Assembly (NCBI RefSeq): GCF_000218235.1 | Contig: NZ_GL945017.1 | Location: 2,652,952-2,716,951, forward strand | Direction of reading: 5' to 3' | Length of the DNA stretch: 64,000 bases | Source of the DNA: Hallella multisaccharivorax DSM 17128 | GTDB taxonomy: Bacteria > Bacteroidota > Bacteroidia > Bacteroidales > Bacteroidaceae | Shown here: positions 1 through 7,638 of the stretch, one piece after another | How the letters are laid out: each line of letters begins with the position of its first letter | How positions within the stretch are numbered: position 1 is the stretch's first letter | Program-made: the position numbers and the translations under genes | The notes under the pieces: generated by a model | What the model was told of the DNA's origin: nothing | The model's input: the letters and a program-made list of their open reading frames with translations, nothing else | Databases searched by the model: none

Positions 1-17
1 AAGAACATTCCGAAGAA

Positions 18-467
18 ATGAGAATCGGGAAGTCAGCACGACCCATGACCGGCCTGCCCGCAGCCCTATACGGCTTGCTCGCGGGCCGGCAGTTGCTGCA
101 CACGGCCGCCGTGGGCCTGGGCTTTCTTGTCCTGACGCTTACGTCCTGTGGCGAGGTCCATAGGGCCAAGGGTCATGTGGAGCAGTTCATGAAAGGGCCG
201 ATGTCGCTGGAGCAGGCCGACCGCATCGCGTGGTCGGACCTTGACTCCACACATCATCTCACCGACTCCATGCTGCAGGTGATGCGCCGCACGGCGGAGC
301 AGACGCAGCTCGTCAAGCCCGGCACCGCCTATCAACCACGCACGGCGAAGTTGCGAATGCTTACGCTGAAATATGCCGTAGGGAAGGATACGCTCATGGC
401 TACGTTCTATCTCGACGATCAGCTCACAGGCATTGTCGGCGTGAAGCGTACAGCCATGGTGAAATAG
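18..467 (+). CDS. Small putative lipoprotein, function unknown
   Basis: A 149-residue protein with a hydrophobic stretch at about residues 28-42 that ends in the lipobox LTSC, so Cys44 would be the lipidated residue if it is exported. The signal region is unusually long from the first Met; an internal start such as Met10 would fit a normal lipoprotein signal better. The mature part is short and polar (about 105 residues) and shows no motif I recognise. It ends 24 bases before the tRNA promoter, so it is not co-transcribed with the tRNAs from that promoter. Upstream context is outside the window. Confidence 0.6.
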   Translation: MRIGKSARPMTGLPAALYGLLAGRQLLHTAAVGLGFLVLTLTSCGEVHRAKGHVEQFMKGPMSLEQADRIAWSDLDSTHHLTDSMLQVMRRTAEQTQLVKPGTAYQPRTAKLRMLTLKYAVGKDTLMATFYLDDQLTGIVGVKRTAMVK

Positions 468-491
468 CTTAGAAAAATAATCACGAAATTA

Positions 492-523
492 TTTGGTCAT
501 TCCATTTTTTCGCGGTAACTTTG
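492..523 (+). promoter_or_regulatory. Bacteroidetes-type promoter for the tRNA-Arg pair
   Basis: TTTG at 492-495, a 20-bp spacer, then TAACTTTG at 516-523. This matches the Bacteroidetes primary-sigma consensus (TTTG, 19-21 bp, TAnnTTTG). The first tRNA begins 21 bases downstream. Confidence 0.75.
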
Positions 524-544
524 CAGACACTTACAAAAAAGTAT

Positions 545-618
545 GGCTCCGTAGCTCAACTGAATAGAGCATCTGACTACGGATCAGAAGGTTCCGGGTT
601 TGAATCCCAGCGGAGTCA
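545..618 (+). tRNA. tRNA-Arg (anticodon ACG), copy 1
   Basis: A full cloverleaf of 74 bases: acceptor GGCTCCG pairs with CGGAGTC, D stem GCTC/GAGC, anticodon stem TCTGA/TCAGA with loop CTACGGA (anticodon ACG), and discriminator A. CCA is not encoded. Two normally invariant tertiary positions differ: base 19 is A instead of G, and base 56 in the T loop is T instead of C. These two bases normally pair, so the change looks compensatory. The T stem also has a C-A mismatch at 50-64. Confidence 0.93.
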
Positions 619-656
619 CTTCTTTTCGTTAGCACGCATATTTTTAGAGATGGTTT

Positions 657-730
657 GGCTCCGTAGCTCAACTGAATAGAGCATCTGACTACGGATCAGA
701 AGGTTCCGGGTTTGAATCCCAGCGGAGTCA
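657..730 (+). tRNA. tRNA-Arg (anticodon ACG), copy 2
   Basis: Identical over all 74 bases to the copy 38 bp upstream, including the unusual A19/T56 pair and the C-A mismatch in the T stem. The pair is probably one transcript, ending at the hairpin just downstream. The identity suggests a recent duplication or gene conversion. Confidence 0.93.
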
Positions 731-752
731 CTATTACAAAGGCCAACAAGGC

Positions 753-789
753 AAAAAGAGGAGTTTCCTTCGGGTGACTCCTCTTTTTG
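753..789 (+). terminator. Rho-independent terminator of the tRNA-Arg unit
   Basis: The stem AAAAGAGGAGT pairs with ACTCCTCTTTT around a short loop containing TTCG and ends in a T run. It starts 22 bases after the second tRNA. Confidence 0.85.
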
Positions 790-800
790 TATCTCCGCGT

Positions 801-1096
801 TGCAGTGCAGGGTAGGGCCCTGTGCCCTACCACAAGCAATGTCCTAACCAATAGGAATTGTCGAACATTGCAGTGCAGGGTAGGGCCCTGTGCCCTACCA
901 CAAATGATGTCCCTAATCGGTCGAACGTTATTTTAGGTGGCCCACGGGGGGCCACCCTGCACTTGAATTCACGGTCCCTAATCGGTCGAACATTATTTTA
1001 GGTGGCCCACGGGGGGCCACCCTGCACTTGAATTCATGGTCCCTAATCGGTCGAACGTTATTTTAGGTGGCCCACGGGGGGCCACCCTGCACTTGA
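801..1096. repeat. Tandem block of five related ~65-bp units with GC-rich hairpin cores
   Basis: Three near-identical units with an exact 65-bp period start at 909, 974 and 1039. Each carries the inverted repeat GGTGGCCC...GGGCCACC followed by CTGCACTTG. Two related units at 801-835 and 841-908 hold AGTGCAGGGTAGGGCCC...GCCCTACC, which is the same core in the opposite orientation. Units share TCGAACRTT and CCTAAnCGG motifs. The block fills the gap between the tRNA terminator and the fucosidase gene. No reading frame crosses it. Transcribed, each core would fold into a strong hairpin. Confidence 0.9.
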
Positions 1097-1250
1097 TTTA
1101 CAGCCAGGTGTCCCCGTTTTTGTGACAGCCAACACTTGTTTTTTTTACTTTCGCTCTCTCTTCTGAGTATTTTGCCTTACCTTTGCGCACAATAACCCTT
1201 CCCCATCTCCGCTTGAACAGCGTTTTTATTTGACTCATGTATTACGCATC

Positions 1251-2582
1251 ATGAAAAGACTATTCATTGCTATCACCCTTCTCGTCCTGATGCTTCCGTC
1301 AGTCGCGCAGAAGGACGTCTCGTTGAAACTCGACCCTGCCAAGGCCCAATGGTTCCGCGAAGCCAAGTTCGGGATGTTCATCCACTGGGGCCTCTATTCC
1401 ATCTTCGCCGGCAGCTACAACGGTCACACGCTCCCCGATGCCACGCTGCCCAACGGCAGGAGCTGGTATGCCGAGTGGGCCGAGAAGCGGCTGCAGATCC
1501 CCGATAAGGTCTATCGGGGCAAGGCCAGGGAGTTTTCCACGCCCCGTTACAATCCCGACGAGTGGGTGCGCCTGGCCAAAGAGGCCGGTATGCGCTATCT
1601 TGTCATCACGGCCAAGCATCACGACGGCTTTGCGCTGTGGGACTCGAAGGTCTCCCATTTCGACGTGGAGCTCACGCCCGGCAAGAAAGACCTGTTGGCG
1701 CCGTTGGTGAAGGCTTGCAGGAAATACGGACTGAAATATGGATTCTATTATTCTCACTGGGAGGACTGGGAGCATCCCGGCGGGGCCAAGCCCGAGTGGG
1801 AGAAGCAGCCCACCGACGCCGAGTACCAGAAATACTGGGAGGAGAAAAGCCTGCCGCAGGTGAAGGAGCTCTTGGTCAACTACGACCCCGACCTGCTGTG
1901 GTTTGACACGTGGGGCTCTGAGAGCACGCTGCTCACGCCCGCGCGGCGCGACGAGCTCATCCGTCTGGTGCGCACCTACAGCAAGAAATGTCTCATCAAC
2001 GGCCGCATCTGCTATACCAATCCCGGTGACGATGTCGACTTCTTAGAGATGATGGACAATGAGTACCCTGCCGCCCTGCAGGACAGGCCCTGGCAGACGC
2101 CCGCCACCATGCAGCAATCCTGGGGATACCATGCCAGGGACTACAACTGGAAACCGGCCAGGCAGATGCTGACCTATCTCGTGAGCAACGTCTCGAAAGG
2201 CGGCAATTATCTGCTCAACATCGGCCCGAAGGCCGACGGCACCCTGCCCTTGCCGGCTGTGCGTCGCCTGCGCGAGATGGGCGGGTGGATGGCGGCCAAC
2301 GGCGAGGCCGTCTATGGCACGTCGCCCGTACACATCGAGGCACCCGCCGACGTCTTTCTCTCACAGAAGACGGAGAACGGAAAGCACTGGCTCTACGTCT
2401 TCCTGACACGGCCCATGAGCCAGCTCACCCTTCCTGTGAAGGCTGTCGGCGGCTGTCAGGTGTTGGAGACGGGGCAGCCTGTGGACTGCACTGCCACCAG
2501 TGGCGGCTCTGTCAGCCTGGCAATTCCCGACGGTGTCTTCCGCGACGGCTCCATCCAGGTGCTGAAGCTGGAAATCGAGTAA
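1251..2582 (+). CDS. Alpha-L-fucosidase, GH29
   Basis: A 443-residue secreted or periplasmic exo-glycosidase that releases L-fucose from glycan ends. The N-terminus MKRLFIAITLLVLMLPSVAQ is a clear signal peptide, so I start at ATG 1251 rather than the in-frame TTG at 1230. The GH29 landmarks are all present: the FGMFIHWGLYS strand near the N-terminus, the KHHDGFALW motif, and the nucleophile Asp219 in LLWFDTWG. The C-terminal ~90 residues form a beta-sandwich-like tail. A weak -7 box (TACCTTTG, 1179-1186) lies upstream without a good -33 partner. No sugar-locus genes adjoin it. Fucose isomerase-like and kinase genes at 17-20 kb could in principle use the product, which is inference only. Confidence 0.93.
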   Translation: MKRLFIAITLLVLMLPSVAQKDVSLKLDPAKAQWFREAKFGMFIHWGLYSIFAGSYNGHTLPDATLPNGRSWYAEWAEKRLQIPDKVYRGKAREFSTPRYNPDEWVRLAKEAGMRYLVITAKHHDGFALWDSKVSHFDVELTPGKKDLLAPLVKACRKYGLKYGFYYSHWEDWEHPGGAKPEWEKQPTDAEYQKYWEEKSLPQVKELLVNYDPDLLWFDTWGSESTLLTPARRDELIRLVRTYSKKCLINGRICYTNPGDDVDFLEMMDNEYPAALQDRPWQTPATMQQSWGYHARDYNWKPARQMLTYLVSNVSKGGNYLLNIGPKADGTLPLPAVRRLREMGGWMAANGEAVYGTSPVHIEAPADVFLSQKTENGKHWLYVFLTRPMSQLTLPVKAVGGCQVLETGQPVDCTATSGGSVSLAIPDGVFRDGSIQVLKLEIE

Positions 2583-2595
2583 ATCTTCCGACCCT

Positions 2596-2695
2596 TTGCC
2601 TTTACACTGTAGAGACATTGCCTTTACAGTGTAGAGGCATCGCCTTTACGGTGTAGAGGTATCGCCTTTACGGCGTAGTGGCAATGCCCTTACGC
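2596..2695. repeat. 22-bp tandem repeat array 1 (5 units)
   Basis: Units start at 2596, 2618, 2640, 2662 and 2684, an exact 22-bp period. Each follows the pattern (T/A)TGCC(T/A)TTAC then (G/A)G(C/T)GTAG and a variable GGCA end. Units centre on the dyad TTACGGCGTA(A). The array lies between two converging genes, and its right half is the 3' end of the MATE gene. Confidence 0.92.
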
Positions 2696-4086
2696 CGTAT
2701 GAGCACATGCTGGATGGCTCCGCGAAGGGCGAGATAGACGATGAAGGCGAGCCACAGCATGTGGTTGGCCACCGGTGAGCCTTGCACGCGACTGGGCAAG
2801 AGTAAGACTGTGCCGAGGATGACGAAGAAAGCCGCCGACGCTGTGGCACTCGACAGCAGCATGCCGCGCGTGGCGGTGAGGCCGATGAAGATGCCGTCGT
2901 AGACGAAAGCGGCAAAGCCCGCCAGGGGGATGAGCCACGTCCACCAGGCAAAGGCTCCGGCCGCGGTACGCACAGTGGCATCGTTGGTGAGCAGTCCCAC
3001 GAGCCATTGGCCTCCGAAGACATAAGCCACGGTGAACGCCAGGGCCAGCCACAGCCCCCAGCCGAAGAGCAAGCGGCGCGTCACGAGGCTGAGGCCGGCG
3101 CTGTCGCCGGCACCGACATACTTTCCGCCCATGGCTTCACCGGCAAAGGCGAAGCCGTCCATGACATAGGAGAAAAGCGAGTAGAAGGTCAGGAGCAGCG
3201 TGTTGACGGCGAGCATGACGTCGCCCTGCCGCGCGCCGGCTGAGGTGAAGGCGAGGTTGACAGCCACGAGACAGACCGTACGGAGGAAGATGTCGCGGTC
3301 GGTGCGGAAAAAGACGCGCCACGAATAGCGCTCCGTGCGGTCGGCAGGGCGCTTGCCGGCCGGTGCCTGTAGGCTCCGCAGCTTGCGGCGCAGCAGGGCG
3401 GCGGAGAGTGCGACGCCGCTCCATTGCGCCATGAGGGTGCCTAAGGCGATGCCTTCCACCTTCATGCCCATGGCGAAGACGAAGAGCAGTGAGGCCGCAA
3501 TGTTGACGACATTCTGGAAGATAGCCACGGCCATGGGCACGCGTGTGTCCTGCATGCCGATGTACCAGCCGTTGAGACTGTAGAGCGAGAGCATGGCCGG
3601 TGCGCCCCAGATGATGATGTCGAAATAGGCTGTGGCCAGCGGCCACACGTCGGCGGAAGGGTGGATGATGCCCATGGCGGCCTCGCGCAGCGGCCATTGC
3701 AGCACGAGGAAGGCCGCGGCAATGCAGAGCGAGAGCGTCAGCGAACGGCGCAGGAGGAGACGGAGGCCCTCAGCGTCGCCGGCGCCGAAGGCCTGCCCTG
3801 TCATGCCGCTCGTACCCATGCGCAGGAAGCCCATGAGCCAATAGATAATGTTGAAAATCATGGAACCCACCGAGATGGCCGCTATATAGCGCGCCGATCC
3901 TAAGTGCCCGGCAATGGCCAAGTCGACCAGGCCAAGCAGCGGCACGGTGATATTGCTTACGATGGAGGGTATGGCGAGGTGTAGAATCTCTTTGTCGATA
4001 GGGAGCATGGCTTCTTTTTTGGGGGCGGGCACGCCGTGTGCCGGCCTCTTCTCTGGGTTGGCGCCGCTGACAGTCGTTGCTGTCAT
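2668..4086 (-). CDS. MATE family multidrug/cation antiporter
   Basis: A 472-residue inner-membrane exporter with about 12 predicted membrane helices, of the MatE family (DinF/NorM type), which uses a Na+ or H+ gradient to expel drugs or metabolites. The conserved core begins at LPIDKEILHLAIPSIVSN. The first 26 residues are polar and Met27 (4008) is an alternative start. The second MatE half begins near residue 260. The last few codons (KGIATTP) and the stop lie inside the 22-bp repeat array, so this C-terminus appears repeat-derived. A -7-like element (TACCTTTG on this strand, 4111-4104) sits upstream. Substrate is not predictable. Confidence 0.9.
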   Translation of the reverse strand: MTATTVSGANPEKRPAHGVPAPKKEAMLPIDKEILHLAIPSIVSNITVPLLGLVDLAIAGHLGSARYIAAISVGSMIFNIIYWLMGFLRMGTSGMTGQAFGAGDAEGLRLLLRRSLTLSLCIAAAFLVLQWPLREAAMGIIHPSADVWPLATAYFDIIIWGAPAMLSLYSLNGWYIGMQDTRVPMAVAIFQNVVNIAASLLFVFAMGMKVEGIALGTLMAQWSGVALSAALLRRKLRSLQAPAGKRPADRTERYSWRVFFRTDRDIFLRTVCLVAVNLAFTSAGARQGDVMLAVNTLLLTFYSLFSYVMDGFAFAGEAMGGKYVGAGDSAGLSLVTRRLLFGWGLWLALAFTVAYVFGGQWLVGLLTNDATVRTAAGAFAWWTWLIPLAGFAAFVYDGIFIGLTATRGMLLSSATASAAFFVILGTVLLLPSRVQGSPVANHMLWLAFIVYLALRGAIQHVLIRRKGIATTP

Positions 4087-4264
4087 GCGGCGTTTCTTGA
4101 TCGCAAAGGTAAGGTAAATCCTGCAATGAGGGAAGGATTCTCCCGTTTTTTTTCGTGTCTCACCCCTTTACAGCTGTGGCGGAGACCGTCTCGTGGCCGG
4201 TCTTATGTTTTGGTATGCTTTTTGCTTATGACGTTGCTGAATGGTATAGAAAGGAAATTTCAAA

Positions 4265-5134
4265 ATGAGACAACTTAAGATTTCACATAGCATTACCAAC
4301 CGTCAGGGTGAGGCATTGGATCGTTATCTCGGTGAGGTATCCCGCATACCGATGGTGAATCTTGACGAGGAGACACAGCTCGCTGATGAGATCCGTCAGG
4401 GAGGCAAGCGCGGAGAGCGTGCCAAAAACCGCCTGATAGCGGCCAATCTCCGTTTTGTCATCTCGGTGGCCAAGCAGTATCAGCACAAAGGCCTGTCGCT
4501 CACCGACCTCATCGACGAGGGGAATATCGGCCTGGTGAAGGCGGCTGAGAAGTTTGATGAGACCCGCGGCTTCAAGTTTATCAGTTATGCAGTGTGGTGG
4601 ATCCGGCAGAGTATCCTGCAGGCCATCGCCGAGCAGAGCCGCATGGTGAGACTGCCGCTCAACCAGGTGGGTGCGTTGACGAGAATCAATAACGAGATAG
4701 AGAAGTTTGAGCAGAAGAACCACCGCCGGCCCTCGGCAGAGGAGTTGTCCGACATCACCAACATCGGCTCCGACCGTATCGAGAACACTATCAACGCCGA
4801 CCTGCGCCACATGAGCATCGACGCGCCTTTCACAGACGGCGATGACAACTCGCTGGCCGACCTGTTGCCCTCATCTGACGACACCCTGAACAACATCGTG
4901 GAGAAGGAAGCCATCGACGAGGATCTCAAAGCTGTATGTGACAAGGTGCTCAAGCCGCGGGAGACCGTCATCCTGTACAAGAGCTTCGGCATCGGCTGTC
5001 AGGAGGAAGGACCGGAGGAGATCGGCGCGCAGTTGGGCCTTACCCGCGAGCGCGTCAGGCAAATCAAGGAGAGGAGTATTGAGAAAATCCGTGAGAGCGG
5101 ATACAGCCGCATCCTCTCAAAGTATCTCGGTTGA
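4265..5134 (+). CDS. rpoD: Primary RNA polymerase sigma factor (RpoD/SigA type)
   Basis: A 289-residue sigma-70 factor. Region 1.2 (DRYLGEVSRIPM) is followed by region 2 with LTDLIDEGNIGLVKAAEKFD and the promoter-melting segment FKFISYAVWWIRQSI, then region 3. Region 4 carries the helix-turn-helix GAQLGLTRERVRQIKERSIEKIR that contacts the -33 box. The long N-terminal region 1.1 of proteobacterial RpoD is absent, as usual for Bacteroidetes primary sigma factors. It is expected to read the TTTG/TAnnTTTG promoters found through this window. It stands alone between a divergent exporter gene and tmRNA. Confidence 0.95.
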   Translation: MRQLKISHSITNRQGEALDRYLGEVSRIPMVNLDEETQLADEIRQGGKRGERAKNRLIAANLRFVISVAKQYQHKGLSLTDLIDEGNIGLVKAAEKFDETRGFKFISYAVWWIRQSILQAIAEQSRMVRLPLNQVGALTRINNEIEKFEQKNHRRPSAEELSDITNIGSDRIENTINADLRHMSIDAPFTDGDDNSLADLLPSSDDTLNNIVEKEAIDEDLKAVCDKVLKPRETVILYKSFGIGCQEEGPEEIGAQLGLTRERVRQIKERSIEKIRESGYSRILSKYLG

Positions 5135-5268
5135 GCGCTCCGACATGGCGGCAGCGGCTTTGTGGCCTTTGCCCGTGCGGGTGCGGGCAGGCCTGGCCGG
5201 TGCCATGCTGTCAGGAAACAGTCGGACAGGGCAATAAATGTCAGCACAAACATTTTTTTTATAAAAAG

Positions 5269-5300
5269 TTTGGCGGTTACGTTGAAAGAGCGTAACTTTG
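5269..5300 (+). promoter_or_regulatory. Promoter of tmRNA
   Basis: TTTG at 5269-5272, a 20-bp spacer and TAACTTTG at 5293-5300, an exact match to the Bacteroidetes consensus. The mature tmRNA begins 21 bases downstream. Confidence 0.85.
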
Positions 5301-5320
5301 CCAAAACTTCATTCAATTCT

Positions 5321-5721
5321 GGGCTTGTATGGATTTGACGGCAAGACGAAATTGTATGTAAGCACGCGGAGCCTCGTTGGCTTGCTCCATAATCTGAGTG
5401 AACAACAATTTAATTGGCGAAAACAATTACGCTCTCGCTGCCTAATCGAAGTACAGTAGATTACTGGCTTAATCCCTGCGCCAGGCGCGGGGACGGGACA
5501 TCGCTCCGAGGATCTTTTTCCGAATCCGGAGAGTAAGCGGTGCAGAATTCAATCGGGAATAGTCACGGGTGGCCCCACACCCCTGATGAAATGCTTTTAG
5601 GGGATAAGACGGCAGTTGGTGGTCCGGGTCTTGCTGTCGTACGAAAATGAAGGCCGGAATAAGCGTGTAGAAAGCATATGGCTTCCTTGTTCGGACCGGG
5701 GTTCGACTCCCCGCAGGTCCA
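5321..5721 (+). ncRNA. ssrA: Transfer-messenger RNA (tmRNA)
   Basis: tmRNA rescues stalled ribosomes by adding a degradation tag. The 5' GGGCTTG pairs with CAGGTCC at the 3' end to form the acceptor stem, and the T arm reads GGGGTTCGACTCCCC. The tag frame is at 5416-5445: GGC GAA AAC AAT TAC GCT CTC GCT GCC TAA, giving GENNYALAA, a Bacteroidetes-type tag. The mature RNA is about 401 bases with no encoded CCA. Confidence 0.96.
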
Positions 5722-5762
5722 CTTTCTCTTTTTTATCAACACCATCATTAAGAAAGGCAATT

Positions 5763-5930
5763 ATGGCAACAGTTCACGACTTTAGTCTGAAAGACAGGAA
5801 CGGTTGCGTGAGTGGCCTTCTACAGTTCAGGAAAAACGAGGCTAAGAGGAGGCGTGTACGCCTTCTCTTAGCCTGGGTTAAGGAGCGGGAGGGTGTTATA
5901 ACCGTCGTCAAAAATGTGGAATTTAATTAA
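5763..5930 (+). pseudogene. N-terminal scrap of a glutathione peroxidase gene
   Basis: The frame begins MATVHDFSLKDRNG, which matches the start of bacterial glutathione peroxidases (typically MATVYDFSLKDRKG). After about 14 codons the similarity stops and the frame runs through an unrelated hairpin into the start of the Nramp gene. The catalytic Cys, Gln and Trp regions are all missing, so this cannot be a working peroxidase. It may be translated as a 55-residue peptide, but I treat it as a deletion remnant. Confidence 0.55.
5839..5874. terminator. Long perfect hairpin between tmRNA and the Nramp gene
   Basis: A 16-bp stem, AGGCTAAGAGGAGGCG with CGCCTTCTCTTAGCCT, one G-T pair and a TGTA loop. 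There is no clear T run on either side, so it could be a terminator, a processing signal or a repeat element. It interrupts the glutathione-peroxidase remnant. Confidence 0.55.
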
Positions 5931-7173
5931 GGAACTCTCGCGTCGCGACCATCCCCGTGTGCTGGGAGCTCTTGACATTTTTAAGTATATAGGTCCAGGA
6001 CTGCTTGTCACTGTGGGCTTCATTGACCCTGGCAACTGGGCTACGAATTTCGCCGCGGGCTCTGATTATGGCTATGCCCTGCTGTGGGTGGTGACCCTCT
6101 CCACCGTCATGCTGATTGCCCTGCAGCACAACGTGGCCCATTTGGGCATTGTCACGGGTTTGTGTCTCAGCGAAGCAGCCGTGAAGTATGCGCCGCGATG
6201 GGTGGGACGGCCTATCGTGGTGAGTGCCATTCTGGCCTCTATTTCCACATCATTGGCAGAGATTCTCGGTGGAGCCATCGCCATGCAGATGCTCTTTGGC
6301 ATGAGCCTTCCCATGGGAGCTGTGCTCACCACGGTCGCCGTGCTCATCATGCTCTTCACCAATGGCTATAAGCGCATGGAGCGCGCCATCATCGGTTTCG
6401 TCTCGCTTATCGGTCTTTCATTCATCTACGAGCTCTTCCTTGTGGATGTTGATTGGAAGTCGGCGGCATTCAGTTCCTTTGTGCCTTCCGTGCCCCAGGG
6501 CTCTCTGTTGGTTATCATGAGCGTATTGGGTGCCGTGGTCATGCCACATAATCTCTACCTTCACTCCGAAGTGATCCAGAGCCGTGAGATCCATCTTCGG
6601 GGAGACGACCGCATCCGCTACATGCTCCGTTATGAGTTCTTTGACACGCTCTTCTCGATGCTTGTGGGCTGGGCCATCAACTCGGCGATGATCATTCTTG
6701 CAGCCTCCACCTTCTTTGCCCACGGCGAACATGTGGAAGAGCTCTCACAGGCACAGGCCTTGCTGCAGCCGCTGCTCGGCAACAATGCCGCCAACATCTT
6801 CGCCATTGCTCTTCTCCTGGCAGGCATCTCCAGCACGATCACCAGCGGTATGGCGGCAGGAAGCATCTTCTCAGGCCTATTCAGCGAGTCATACAATATC
6901 AAGGACACTCACTCCGTGGTGGGCATCGTGCTGTCATTGGGTGTAGCGCTGCTGCTCATCTTTGTTATCGGCAACCCTTTTCAGGGACTGCTTTACTCGC
7001 AGATGTTTCTTTCCATACAGTTGCCGTTTACAGTTTTCCTCCAGGTGTCGCTCACTTCTTCGAAACGGGTCATGGGCAAGTATGCCAACAGCCGGTGGAA
7101 CACATGCTTCCTCTATGCCATCGCCTTGCTTGTTACGGTGCTGAATGTATGGCTGTTAGTAGAGAGCCTGTAG
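5914..7173 (+). CDS. mntH: Nramp family divalent metal transporter (MntH-like)
   Basis: A 419-residue inner-membrane protein with about 11 helices that imports Mn2+ or Fe2+ with protons. The metal-site motif of helix 1 is FIDPGNWATN and that of helix 6 is VVMPHNLYLHSEV, containing MPHN where the metal-binding Met sits. The gene starts 17 bases inside the end of the upstream remnant frame. It is followed by a 22-bp repeat array. I see no obvious metal-regulator operator upstream. Confidence 0.92.
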   Translation: MWNLIKELSRRDHPRVLGALDIFKYIGPGLLVTVGFIDPGNWATNFAAGSDYGYALLWVVTLSTVMLIALQHNVAHLGIVTGLCLSEAAVKYAPRWVGRPIVVSAILASISTSLAEILGGAIAMQMLFGMSLPMGAVLTTVAVLIMLFTNGYKRMERAIIGFVSLIGLSFIYELFLVDVDWKSAAFSSFVPSVPQGSLLVIMSVLGAVVMPHNLYLHSEVIQSREIHLRGDDRIRYMLRYEFFDTLFSMLVGWAINSAMIILAASTFFAHGEHVEELSQAQALLQPLLGNNAANIFAIALLLAGISSTITSGMAAGSIFSGLFSESYNIKDTHSVVGIVLSLGVALLLIFVIGNPFQGLLYSQMFLSIQLPFTVFLQVSLTSSKRVMGKYANSRWNTCFLYAIALLVTVLNVWLLVESL

Positions 7174-7197
7174 GCCCGGCATGTCTCTTTTTCCTTA

Positions 7198-7307
7198 TTG
7201 CCATTACGGCGTAAAGGCATTGCCATTACAGCGTAGACGCGATGCCTTAACGGCGTAGACGCGATGCCATTACAGCGTAGACGCATCACGATTACGGCGT
7301 AGACGCA
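7198..7307. repeat. 22-bp tandem repeat array 2 (5 units)
   Basis: Units start at 7198, 7220, 7242, 7264 and 7286, with an exact 22-bp period and the same pattern as the array at 2.6 kb. Most keep the TTACGGCGTA or TTACAGCGTA dyad core. It lies in the 465-bp gap between the Nramp gene and the first SusC gene. Confidence 0.92.
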
Positions 7308-7470
7308 AAACGGAGAAGTTGAGACGCCTGAAGACTGCGATTTGCACACAGGCGGATGCTTCTTCTCTTTAATTATGGTGTAAGAGCCTCGGCCGGTTCT
7401 CTACATCATTTTTTTTGCCTCTTTTCAAAAAAAATCTCTTAAAAAACAGGTTAGTTTCTTTTTATTTTCT

Positions 7471-7478
7471 TATTTTTG
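7471..7478 (+). promoter_or_regulatory. Possible -7 box upstream of the first SusC gene
   Basis: TATTTTTG fits TAnnTTTG, but no TTTG is found at the right spacing upstream. If used, it would give a leader of about 155 bases before the SusC start. Confidence 0.35.
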
Positions 7479-7569
7479 CACATAAACACGAAACTGTTTA
7501 ACTGAGATAGTTCTATTTACTTGACATAATATGTTGCCAGCCAATGATTTGGTAAATTATAGATAAGTC

Positions 7570-7588
7570 CCTCTCGATAAGAGGGATT
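7570..7588 (+). promoter_or_regulatory. Hairpin in the SusC leader
   Basis: TCCCTCT and AGAGGGA pair around a CGATA loop, followed by TTT. It lies 51 bases before the SusC start codon, where it could act as an attenuator, an RNA-stability element or a target of a small RNA. Confidence 0.45.
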
Positions 7589-7638
7589 TAAAATGCCTTT
7601 TTAATTAACACATTGTTTAACCTTCAAATTATGTTGTA

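Noticed and set aside
801..1096. The 65-bp repeat block as CRISPR
   Set aside because: The intervening sequence is itself repeated, so there are no unique spacers, and cores occur in both orientations.
5321..5721. tmRNA 3' end as a phage or island attachment site
   Set aside because: No repeat of the tmRNA end is seen downstream and no integrase is present.
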